Shown here one piece after another: positions 13,182 to 19,943 of a DNA stretch of 22,950 nt (its first letter is position 1; the number at the start of each line of letters is the position of its first letter). The translations under genes and the position numbers were made by a program. A model generated the notes under the pieces. It searched no databases, had not been told where the DNA came from, and was given only the letters and a program-made list of their open reading frames with translations. This DNA comes from a virus: the IMG/VR virus record IMGVR_UViG_3300046454_000244, positions 1 to 22,950 of that record; one strand, given 5' to 3'.

Positions 13182-13312
13182 TTGTCGAAATCGCCATAGC
13201 GACGCAAACGGCGCCGGCGCAATGGTGGAACGAAAGCGCGGAAACGATCATTACCGCCGTTGACATTCTCAACAAACAAGCCGAGGAAATGAGGCGCAAA
13301 CGTGGCCGGTAA
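13139..13312 (+). CDS. tail assembly chaperone extension in the -1 frame (gpGT-type frameshift)
   Basis: The -1 frame is open from 13139 to TAA 13310-13312 and contains no ATG, GTG or TTG until its very end, so it should be reached by recoding from the frame of 12846. It encodes LIVEIAIATQTAPAQ, WWNESAETIITAVDILNKQ and a basic end: the usual chaperone C-terminal domain of actinophages. No canonical heptamer (like GGGAAAG) is seen. The best slip is at GACCCTAC, where tRNA-Pro on CCT (13152-13154) can re-pair on CCC (13151-13153), giving a product of about 155 aa. It overlaps the tape measure start by 11 bp. Confidence 0.72.
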   Translation, partial: RERRPYPAGTRARLIVEIAIATQTAPAQWWNESAETIITAVDILNKQAEEMRRKRGR

Positions 13313-15170
13313 AGCCTCGCTCATTATTGATATTGTCGTCAACTCGGCTAAGGCGCAAGCCGAGCTCGCCGGCACGGCCAAAGCAACCGGCGGTTTCTCT
13401 AAAGGCTTATCCAAGATGGTTGCGCCGGCGGCCGCCGTTGTGGGCGCGGTCGCCGGGATTGCCGCCGCGTCGGTTAAGGCCGCATCCGACGTGCAACAGT
13501 CTTTCGGTGGCATTGAGGCGGTGTTTGGGAAAAATGCCGACCAAGTAAAAGGTTGGGCGAATGGCGCCGCGAAAACGGTAGGGTTGTCGGCCAATTCGTA
13601 TGCCGAATTTGCGACCAAGATTGGCGGCAGTCTGAAAAACGCCGGCTTTCCTATGGACCAAGTTGCCAAGAAAACGAACGACATGATTACCATGGGCGCC
13701 GACTTGGCGGCCACATATGGCGGCACAACAGCGGACGCAGTAGACGCCTTAGGCGCCGCTATGCGCGGAGAAGCAGACCCGGCAGAAAAATACGCGTTGA
13801 ATCTCAAGCAATCGCAAGTAAACGCGCAAATGGCGGCCGATGGAACCGACAAACTAACCGGCAAAGCGAAAACTCAAGCGCAAGCGCAAGCCGTCCTAGA
13901 GCTCGCCACGCAACAAAGCGCCGTCGCTACCGGCCGGTTTGCGTCGGAATCAGATACGGCGGCCGGGAGCTCGCAAATCGCGGCGGCCCAATTCGAAAAC
14001 GCGAAAGCCGCGCTAGGAACCTCATTACTGCCAACCGTCGTTGCGGCGGCCGAGGCATTCGGCAAATTTGCGAGTTTCATACAGAAAAACGCGGACGTGA
14101 TTATGCCCATTGTCATTGCGCTCGGCGCAATGGCCGCCGTTATCCTCATTGTCGCGGCGGCACAATGGGTTTGGAATAGCGCCATTTTTGCATTCCCGGG
14201 CACGTGGATTGCGCTAGCGGTTATCGCGCTAGTGGTCGGCATTGTCCTATTGTGGAAAAAGTGCGACGGTTTCCGAAACGCCATGATTGCCGCATGGAAT
14301 GCGATTAAGGCTGCATTTAGCGCGACGGTCGGATTTGTTAAGGCCGCCGTTGCGTGGATTGTCATGGCAGCGAATACGACCAAAAACGCGTTCGTCACGG
14401 CGTGGAATTTCGTTAAGGCCGTCGTTGCGGCCGTATTTGGTTGGATTAGCGCCCGAGTGCAAGCGTTTGCCAATTTGGTCCGGGCCGTCGCTAACGCGGT
14501 CAAGTCGGCGTTTAGTGCCGCATGGAACGCGGTTAAGTCTGCCGTTGGCGCGGCCGTCGCGTATGTCATGGCGCGCGTTCGGCAAATCCAGCAAATCGCG
14601 AGCTCGGTAGCGTCGGCCGTCCGCTCGGCATTTTCTAACGCATGGAATAGCGTTAAGTCGGCCGCGTCCGCTATGGCGTCCTATGTTATGTCCGCTATCC
14701 GCCGGCCGCTCTCGGCCGCAACGTCGGTGGCGAGCTCCATTCGCAACGCCTTTACTAACGCTTTCAACGCGCTACGCGGCGCGGCGTCCGGTCTGGCCGG
14801 CGCGCTCTCGGCGCCGTTCCACGCTATCGCCGGCGCGATTAACGGCGTCATTAGCGCCGTGCAATCGCTCATTGGTTGGTTGTCCCGAATCCATGTCCCG
14901 AAAATCTCGCTACCGAAAGGCGCCACGGCGTCTAGCGCGGCCGTAGGGTCGCCGGCCGGCGTGAGGGTAGCCGGCGGCGCCCGCGTGTCACAGACGGGCG
15001 CACATGGCGCGACAACGCACGCCACGGCCGGCGGCGTAACCGTCAACGTCACGGGCGCACTCGACCCGGAATCGGTGGCGCGACAAATTGAGAAGATTCT
15101 GACCGGCGCCAAGCGCCGGCGCACCGGCGTTGTGCTCTCGCAACGCGCGCCCGGGTTGGCGAGCGCATGA
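13302..15170 (+). CDS. tape measure protein
   Basis: GTG 13302 starts inside the chaperone extension, behind GAGG (13291-13294). The 622-aa product is Ala-rich and helical, begins with ASLIIDIVVNSAKAQAELAG, has the family segment SFGGIEAVFG (about 67-76), two hydrophobic segments (267-287 and 301-318), and five 40-residue repeats with W/F at 332, 368, 408, 448 and 488. It sets tail length and is probably ejected with the DNA. At roughly 1.5 angstrom per residue it predicts a short tail, below 100 nm. The C-terminus is Gly/Thr-rich and may contact the baseplate. Confidence 0.93.
   Translation: MAGKASLIIDIVVNSAKAQAELAGTAKATGGFSKGLSKMVAPAAAVVGAVAGIAAASVKAASDVQQSFGGIEAVFGKNADQVKGWANGAAKTVGLSANSYAEFATKIGGSLKNAGFPMDQVAKKTNDMITMGADLAATYGGTTADAVDALGAAMRGEADPAEKYALNLKQSQVNAQMAADGTDKLTGKAKTQAQAQAVLELATQQSAVATGRFASESDTAAGSSQIAAAQFENAKAALGTSLLPTVVAAAEAFGKFASFIQKNADVIMPIVIALGAMAAVILIVAAAQWVWNSAIFAFPGTWIALAVIALVVGIVLLWKKCDGFRNAMIAAWNAIKAAFSATVGFVKAAVAWIVMAANTTKNAFVTAWNFVKAVVAAVFGWISARVQAFANLVRAVANAVKSAFSAAWNAVKSAVGAAVAYVMARVRQIQQIASSVASAVRSAFSNAWNSVKSAASAMASYVMSAIRRPLSAATSVASSIRNAFTNAFNALRGAASGLAGALSAPFHAIAGAINGVISAVQSLIGWLSRIHVPKISLPKGATASSAAVGSPAGVRVAGGARVSQTGAHGATTHATAGGVTVNVTGALDPESVARQIEKILTGAKRRRTGVVLSQRAPGLASA
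14293..14775 (+). repeat. 120-bp periodic coding repeat inside the tape measure gene
   Basis: A motif like CATGGAACGCGGTTAAG (Trp-Asn-x-x-Lys) recurs at 14293, 14401, 14521, 14641 and, with Phe for Trp, 14761. Spacings are 108, 120, 120 and 120 bp. The copies are diverged between motifs, so the repeat is old. It fits a helical repeat of the protein rather than a fresh DNA duplication. Confidence 0.7.
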
Positions 15171-17101
15171 CCGCGCCTAGCGCCACGTGCGAACTATTCG
15201 TAGACGGCGTACGCGTGCCCGACACCGGCGCCGAGCTCGCCGGCCACCGCGTCACGGCGCTAGACGGCTTGCAAGTGTCATGGGGCCGAGACGGGCCGAA
15301 CGAACAACCCGGGCCGGCCGTATGCGATTTCGAAGTAATCGACCCGGACGCCGGCGATTCGTTCCTAGACGTTGTGCACGTCGGGTCGCATATCACCGTA
15401 TACGCAACCGGCGAGATTGCGGCCAGCACGCAACAGACGACATACGACAACGGGTCATTTGCCGGTCTGGCCGGGCCGGTGCCGGCCACGCATGCCGAGC
15501 TATTCAACGCGACCGCGTTTTATAGTTACGAGTCGATAGCGCTACAACCGCCGGCCACCGTAACCGCGCCCAACTATCCGGGCATCATTGTGCCGCCGCG
15601 CGTATTCGTCACGGATGGATTGCCGACCGCTTGGGATTCAATCCCGAAAGCGTCGATAAATGAGCAATGGCGGGTTCACGTATACATTGCGGCGCAAGCC
15701 GGCGTGTCGTTCACAATCGGCCTAGTCGCATATGCCACGCCGCACGCCGGCGCCTACCAAAACGGATTTGCCTACACGATGCCCGGCAATACCGGCACGA
15801 GCACCGGCGGGTATCAAACGTTTGATTTGACCGCGACGATAACCGCGCTACCCGTGCCGGCATGGTTGGCAATCCGGGTCGATTTCGGTGACCCGTATAT
15901 CGGCGCACGGTGGAATGAGCAAGTCGGCGATTGGCAGTCAAACCCGTACACGTGGAATAGCAATAAACCGCTCGGGTTCCGCATGTATGTTGACGATTTC
16001 GCGCTCTATCCGCCAACCGCGACCGCGCGCCGGGTCATGGTTTTTGACGGGAGCGCGTCGGATATCGTCATTACGCCGGACACGGCAACGCAAATATCGG
16101 TCAAATGCACGGCGGCCGATATCGGCGCCGAGCTCGGCAACCGGGTGATCGGCGACGACCCGTGGCCGGCGCAATCCATGATTACCCGCGCTAACCGGAT
16201 CATGACCCTAGCCGGCTTGCCGTTGTCTAATTTGACGGTTGACCCGCCGTTAGATTCGCTCTCGGTTTCCTACCGAGACGTTGACGCGCAACCGTCGTTT
16301 CAGCTATTGCAGGATTTGGCGCAAACGGTTGGCGGCACGTTGTGGACGGCAATTCACGTCACAACGGGTAGCTATATGTGGGTTGAAAACCCGGCTAACC
16401 GCGTCTCGGTCAAGCAATTCTCAGACACCGACGGGCCGGTCACAATTACCGGCGGTGGCAATGCTAAACCGCTCTCGGCGTGCGATATTCTCATGGAACC
16501 CGTTTCATGGGAGCAAGATACCGGAGACGTTATTACCGTCGTTGCTCTCACGTGGCAGGAACAAACGACCGACGACGACGGCCTACCGGCGCCGACCGAA
16601 CGCACGATTATCGTGCAAGATGACGACGCGATTTCAACCTACGGCACGCGCCGGCTGTCCTACGCCACCGAGCTAACGAATAGCACCGACGCCACGGCGC
16701 TCGCCGAGCGGCTACTCAACTCGGCGCGGTCGATTGGTTGGCGAATGGACGGCGTAACGCTTGATACGCTCGCCATGCCCGAGGAAATCGGTTCCATTGA
16801 CGACACGACGCGCGCGGCACTATTTCTCGATTTGCTTGACGGCACAATCCGAATGGGTTACGGCCTATATCTCATTGACTTGCCGGCATACGCGCCACGC
16901 GGCGCGGTCAACGGCGCCTATGTGGACGGCGGCAAATACACGTATGCGGCCGGCGGTTGGGCGCTAGACCTCACCATGACGCCGAGCGGCGGGCAAGGGC
17001 AGTCGGCTACTTGGCAAGATATGACGCGCCAAAATTGGGCATGGCGCGATTTCGATTCGTCTATCCGTTGGGTCGATTGTTTCGGGACGGCCGTCCCGTG
17101 A
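15167..17101 (+). CDS. minor tail/baseplate protein
   Basis: ATG 15167 overlaps the tape measure stop (ATGA). The 644-aa product is strand-rich. The N-terminus (CELFVDGVRVPDTGAEL, then VCDFEVIDPDAGDSFLDVV) looks like an OB-fold-type start of a baseplate hub or Dit/Tal-like protein. The middle (about 85-285) has a jelly-roll-like insert (VHVYIAAQAGVSFTIGLV, WLAIRVDF, FRMYVDDFALYPP), a pattern seen in carbohydrate-binding domains. The rest resembles a phage hub (SYMWVENPANRVSVKQF). It probably caps the tail tip and may bind the host surface. Fusion of hub and binding module is inference. Confidence 0.78.
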   Translation: MTAPSATCELFVDGVRVPDTGAELAGHRVTALDGLQVSWGRDGPNEQPGPAVCDFEVIDPDAGDSFLDVVHVGSHITVYATGEIAASTQQTTYDNGSFAGLAGPVPATHAELFNATAFYSYESIALQPPATVTAPNYPGIIVPPRVFVTDGLPTAWDSIPKASINEQWRVHVYIAAQAGVSFTIGLVAYATPHAGAYQNGFAYTMPGNTGTSTGGYQTFDLTATITALPVPAWLAIRVDFGDPYIGARWNEQVGDWQSNPYTWNSNKPLGFRMYVDDFALYPPTATARRVMVFDGSASDIVITPDTATQISVKCTAADIGAELGNRVIGDDPWPAQSMITRANRIMTLAGLPLSNLTVDPPLDSLSVSYRDVDAQPSFQLLQDLAQTVGGTLWTAIHVTTGSYMWVENPANRVSVKQFSDTDGPVTITGGGNAKPLSACDILMEPVSWEQDTGDVITVVALTWQEQTTDDDGLPAPTERTIIVQDDDAISTYGTRRLSYATELTNSTDATALAERLLNSARSIGWRMDGVTLDTLAMPEEIGSIDDTTRAALFLDLLDGTIRMGYGLYLIDLPAYAPRGAVNGAYVDGGKYTYAAGGWALDLTMTPSGGQGQSATWQDMTRQNWAWRDFDSSIRWVDCFGTAVP

Positions 17102-17114
17102 GAGGAAAAAACTA

Positions 17115-17651
17115 ATGGGTACTACGCCGCTATATGGAATCCCGTATGTTGAGCCTACCGATTTACTCGCCAACTATCCGGTAGCCGACAAAGCCAAAGC
17201 CGACCGGCTAGAGGTATTGCTCACAATGGGATGCTCGGCCCGGCACCGGAACTCCGGTGATATCGCAATGGGCGCCGGCACCGATGTAACGATTGACTAC
17301 AACGGGATTTTGGTGGACGACCCCGTTAATCTGCCATACGCCTCCGGTACGTGGACAGTCAAACTCGCCGGCGTGTATCTGATCGCTATTTCGACTTTCT
17401 GGCAAGCCGTTAGCGCGGTCGGCCCGACGCAATACACAAAGATTTACCGCAACGGCGTATCCGGGCCGCAAGCGATTCAATACCCGACCACAACGGCGCG
17501 TTATTCGACGCAAAACCTAGTCAACGTGAACCGTTACGCGGTCAACGACACAATCAAAATTGTCTGTAATCAGTCGGTCAATGCCGGGTCAATCATGGCA
17601 AACAGCGGCGGCCAGCAGACATCTTGCAGTATCACCCGAGTCGGACCATAA
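17115..17651 (+). CDS. minor tail protein with C1q/TNF-like C-terminal fold, candidate receptor binder
   Basis: ATG 17115 follows GAGGAAAAA. The 178-aa product opens with GTTPLYGIPYVEPTDLL, a conserved start of small phage tail-tip proteins. The rest (GTWTVKLAGVYLIAISTFWQA, then YTKIYRNGVSG, and NDTIKIVCNQSVNAGSI) matches the C1q/TNF-like jelly-roll of tail fibre heads, which form trimers. It lies directly after the hub protein, so a tail-tip receptor-binding role is likely. The fold is inferred from the strand pattern. Confidence 0.75.
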   Translation: MGTTPLYGIPYVEPTDLLANYPVADKAKADRLEVLLTMGCSARHRNSGDIAMGAGTDVTIDYNGILVDDPVNLPYASGTWTVKLAGVYLIAISTFWQAVSAVGPTQYTKIYRNGVSGPQAIQYPTTTARYSTQNLVNVNRYAVNDTIKIVCNQSVNAGSIMANSGGQQTSCSITRVGP

Positions 17652-17670
17652 ACAGAAAGGAATACCGGTC

Positions 17671-17943
17671 ATGGCGTATTACGACATTTCCCTACTCGCG
17701 CAGGATTACGACTTTACGCAACGCACGGCCGCATGCTACGCGTCGGAGACGGCCGGCAATGCGGCCGCAATTAACCCGGGAGAATGGGCAAACTCGCATG
17801 CGTGGCAGATTGCCGGCGCGCCCGGATTTGGTGACGCGTACGCGTCCGCGCTCGCTAGCGGCGTGCAGAATCCCGGCCGCGACCCGGCCGTCATTGCCGA
17901 CGCGCAGATTCTTTCGGCCGTGCAAGCGATTGGCACGCCATGA
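17671..17943 (+). CDS. small conserved tail-region protein
   Basis: ATG 17671 follows AGAAAGG (17654-17660). The 90-aa product begins MAYYDISLLAQDYDFTQRT, then CYASETAGNAAAINPGEWAN and ends with GFGDAYASALASGVQNPGRDP, VIADAQILSAVQAIG. I recognise this as a family of small proteins that follow minor tail genes in many actinophages (from memory); its function is not known. It ends in an ATGA overlap with the next gene. Confidence 0.75.
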   Translation: MAYYDISLLAQDYDFTQRTAACYASETAGNAAAINPGEWANSHAWQIAGAPGFGDAYASALASGVQNPGRDPAVIADAQILSAVQAIGTP

Positions 17944-18131
17944 TTGCCGCCGGCATTCCCGACCGCGACCGCTTGCCGCGTTGGCTATACGAACGCTATA
18001 GCCGCACGGTGCCGGCCGGCATTCGGTGGGAGGATTTGCCCGAGGCGACCCGGATTTACTGGCAGGAAGAAACCGACACGGTTATACGTGCCGTTATCAA
18101 ACTCGCCATTTACAAAATTGTGGAGCGCTAA
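17940..18131 (+). CDS. small unknown protein before the lysin
   Basis: This 63-aa product overlaps the previous stop (ATGA) and the next start (TAATG). It holds PRWLYERYSRTVPAGIRWEDLPEATRIYWQEE (residues 13-44), then a helix VIRAVIKLAIYKIV. A terminal amphipathic helix without a full membrane span makes it look like a small tail or lysis accessory. Function unknown. Confidence 0.65.
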   Translation: MIAAGIPDRDRLPRWLYERYSRTVPAGIRWEDLPEATRIYWQEETDTVIRAVIKLAIYKIVER

Positions 18132-19009
18132 TGTCTGTCGAAAATCCCGGGGGAATGCGCTACTGGCGAGGCGGCTACGTATGCGAATGCGTGACATTAA
18201 TTTATCCCGTCATGGAATCCCGAATGGCAAAAACGTTTGGGTTTTTCCAATACGGATACAACGCCGGCGGCGTTTCGGCGTCGGCCGGCACGCACGACGC
18301 CGGCGGGACAACCGACCACGGGCAAGATTCATGGGATGAGCTAACGATCCAACGGGAATGCGGTGCCGCCGCTTGGGGCCGGACGCCGGCCGAGGGATTC
18401 GACCCGCATTGTCATTCTGTCCTATGCGGTTGTCCGCACTTGAGCTCGGGCGCGGCCGACCAAGTAAACGACTACCGAAACGGCCGCAACGGGTTAGCGA
18501 ACAACGGGCCGGACACCGGGCCGGACGTTGCTTATATCACTTGGCAGGATGCATATTACAAATACGCCGGCGACAACCCACCGGAGGACGAAAGGCTATT
18601 CGGCATGACGAAACGGATTAGTAAGTATCGCGGCGACCCGCAGACATTTCAGACCAGCAACTATGACAAAACGCTCGCCACGTCGGACGACGGCGGGCCG
18701 ACCCTTGCCACCAATACTAGCGGGATGCTAGACGTAATTATCTACATTACCGGCGGCCTGGCGCGGGACGATGAAATCGGTTTCCGCTGGCAGTACGTTG
18801 GCACTAAAGGCGACGATACTAATATTGATTGGCAATCGTCGGTTATTGATTTCCGGTCAAACGGCGGCACCAACCGCGCGCAATACGTTCATCATTTCGA
18901 ACTCAAGCCGCAAGAAAACGGTTGGGATCATAAGCTACGCCTAGCGGTCAATACCGGCGGCAAAAAGGTAACGTTTGGCGCCATTGAGGTTAAAGGTTGG
19001 GAAGATTAG
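18131..19009 (+). CDS. endolysin candidate: M15-like peptidase domain plus binding domain
   Basis: ATG 18131 overlaps the preceding stop. The 292-aa product has, at residues 45-62, GGVSASAGTHDAGGTTD: H55 and D62 have the H-x2-G-x3-D spacing of M15-type (VanY-like) zinc peptidases. DPHCH (91-95) can give the third ligand, and QVNDYRNGRNGLANNGPD (116-133) is a segment I recall from actinobacterial wall-active proteins. Such enzymes cut peptide cross-links. Residues 140-292 are strand-rich (IIYITGGLA, AQYVHHFELKP, KLRLAVNTGGKKVTFGAIEVKGW) and may bind the wall. No lysozyme or amidase gene is seen elsewhere. Confidence 0.72.
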   Translation: MSVENPGGMRYWRGGYVCECVTLIYPVMESRMAKTFGFFQYGYNAGGVSASAGTHDAGGTTDHGQDSWDELTIQRECGAAAWGRTPAEGFDPHCHSVLCGCPHLSSGAADQVNDYRNGRNGLANNGPDTGPDVAYITWQDAYYKYAGDNPPEDERLFGMTKRISKYRGDPQTFQTSNYDKTLATSDDGGPTLATNTSGMLDVIIYITGGLARDDEIGFRWQYVGTKGDDTNIDWQSSVIDFRSNGGTNRAQYVHHFELKPQENGWDHKLRLAVNTGGKKVTFGAIEVKGWED

Positions 19010-19184
19010 CGAGGTTCTCGTTTGGATACCGGGCGCAATCGTCGTGCTCGGCGCCGCGATTCTTGGCCGGTGGCTAGCGTCGGTGCACCGCCGGGTGAAC
19101 GATCATGCCGAGCGGATAGCTCACCTAGAGGGACGCAACGCCGAGCGCGACGCCGGCGCCGAGGACACCGACGCCGCCGGCTAG
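18975..19184 (+). CDS. holin-like small membrane protein
   Basis: This 69-aa product starts at ATG 18975, inside the lysin gene (35-bp overlap); TTG 18984 is an alternative. One membrane span, VLVWIPGAIVVLGAAILGRWLASV (about 14-37), is followed by a charged helix (HRRVNDHAERIAHLEGRNAERD) and an acidic end. The topology and position directly after a lysin suit a holin or a spanin-like factor. Only one span is present, as in many small actinophage holins. Confidence 0.65.
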   Translation: MAPLRLKVGKISEVLVWIPGAIVVLGAAILGRWLASVHRRVNDHAERIAHLEGRNAERDAGAEDTDAAG

Positions 19185-19192
19185 CGGCACAA

Positions 19193-19234
19193 CAGACGGG
19201 CACGGTATCCCCCGAGAGGAACCGTGCCCGTCTG
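19193..19234 (+). terminator. late-operon terminator, perfect 14-bp stem
   Basis: CAGACGGGCACGGT (19193-19206) and ACCGTGCCCGTCTG (19221-19234) pair perfectly around a 14-nt loop. Only GTTTCG follows, so no real U-run. It lies 8 bp after the holin-like gene and ends the late operon. Confidence 0.75.
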
Positions 19235-19374
19235 GTTTCGCGTGCGTGACCCGTTAGCGCGCGCCCGGTGCCACCCTAGAGGCACGCCGGCCGGCACGTC
19301 TAGCTACCTCCGAAGCATGACGCCGGCCGGGCGCTCTAGCGCCCGCGTATGGCCGGCCGTTCGCATGATCATCT
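19235..19374. other. non-coding spacer between late operon and attP
   Basis: No gene is supported in these 140 bp. They hold a second short hairpin GGGCGC-TCTA-GCGCCC (19329-19344) and a GATCAT element at 19367, like those of the array near 5600-5950. Confidence 0.5.
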
Positions 19375-19391
19375 AATGACAATTTGTCATT
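19375..19391. repeat. inverted repeat, possible integrase arm or Xis site (left)
   Basis: AATGACAA (19375-19382), one central T, TTGTCATT (19384-19391): a 17-bp dyad. The same half-site recurs on the other side of the attP core (19597-19622), as expected for arm-type sites. Confidence 0.5.
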
Positions 19392-19432
19392 GAACCGGCC
19401 GACTACTGACAACGGGTGACGACGCGCGCCGA

Positions 19433-19471
19433 GCGTTTGCCCTAGTGAAACGGCGTTTGCCCTAGTGAGAC
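19433..19471. repeat. 19-bp direct repeat, two copies at 20-bp period
   Basis: GCGTTTGCCCTAGTGAAAC (19433-19451) and GCGTTTGCCCTAGTGAGAC (19453-19471) differ at one base. The 20-bp period is about two helical turns, so bound proteins would sit on one face. They end 12 bp before the tRNA-like core. A small hairpin TGAGAC-tttg-GTCTCA (19466-19481) follows. Confidence 0.75.
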
Positions 19472-19482
19472 TTTGGTCTCAT

Positions 19483-19532
19483 TCTTCGTTCACACCGAAG
19501 ATTGCCCGGGTTCGAATCCCGGATCGCCCACC
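19483..19532 (+). other. attP: attP core = 3' half of tRNA-Val(CAC)
   Basis: In order: anticodon stem TCTTCG (19483-19488), 7-nt loop TTCACAC with anticodon CAC (19491-19493), stem CGAAGA (19496-19501), short variable loop, T-stem CCGGG (19506-19510), T-loop TTCGAAT (19511-19517), CCCGG (19518-19522), acceptor strand ATCGCCC (19523-19529), A and CC. No matching GGGCGAT acceptor strand or D-arm lies upstream, so this is not a complete tRNA gene. Phage integrases often use a tRNA 3' end, restoring the host gene on integration. The integrase is 412 bp downstream. Confidence 0.88.
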
Positions 19533-19596
19533 CGGTATCTCCCCTAGTCAGAGCAACAATCGGACCCTCTCGGGACCACCGGTCAAGATCATTTCC

Positions 19597-19622
19597 CAAT
19601 GACAAAACGGCGCTTGTCATTG
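19597..19622. repeat. inverted repeat, possible integrase arm or Xis site (right)
   Basis: CAATGACAA (19597-19605) and TTGTCATTG (19614-19622) pair perfectly around 8 nt. It shares AATGACAA with the left site at 19375-19391. A GATCAT element lies just before it (19587). Confidence 0.5.
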
Positions 19623-19666
19623 ACGATGACTGCCGACCGGTGGGAATCTATGACGACGCGTGACCG

Positions 19667-19680
19667 TTGCGCTAGCGCAA
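19667..19680. promoter_or_regulatory. perfect 14-bp palindrome upstream of the integrase operon
   Basis: TTGCGCTAGCGCAA is a full dyad 31 bp before the ATG at 19712. As there is no loop, a protein operator is more likely than an RNA hairpin. It could control the integrase operon. No second copy was noticed. Confidence 0.35.
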
Positions 19681-19711
19681 GACCGTACCGACCACCCGAG
19701 AGGTTCACCCG

Positions 19712-19942
19712 ATGACGACCACCCGACCGGCGCCCGCGCCCATGACGCGCGCTACGGCGACCGCGACCACCGACCGTTACGGCAACCGCGCTTACGCGTG
19801 GCCGGCCGGCTACGGCGCCACCAAGGACGGCGCCGGCCGCATGCGGTGGACGGTTAGCTACCCGTCCGGTGACTACGGCATGACAGACACGCTCGGCGAG
19901 GCAATCGCATGGGCGAATCTTGACGCCGAGTCGGGCCGCTGA
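19712..19942 (+). CDS. small unknown protein of the integrase operon
   Basis: ATG 19712 follows GAGAGG (19698-19703). The 76-aa product has a Thr/Pro/Ala-rich start, then DRYGNRAYAWPAGYGATKDGAGRMRWTVSYPSGDYG (residues 21-56), which reads as short strands, and a helix TLGEAIAWANLDAE. This looks like a small alpha/beta fold with a closing helix. It stops 1 nt before the integrase start, so they are co-translated. It could be an excisionase or regulator by position, but it has no HTH. Confidence 0.6.
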   Translation: MTTTRPAPAPMTRATATATTDRYGNRAYAWPAGYGATKDGAGRMRWTVSYPSGDYGMTDTLGEAIAWANLDAESGR

Positions 19943-19943
19943 C

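Noticed and set aside
13178-14569. Long leftward frames (228 and 231 aa) opposite the tape measure gene
   Set aside because: They are Ala/Thr-rich mirror images of the tape measure coding frame, lack start signals and have no domain.
19430-19532. Complete tRNA gene
   Set aside because: Only the 3' half is present; no GGGCGAT acceptor strand or D-arm lies upstream, so it is an attP core.
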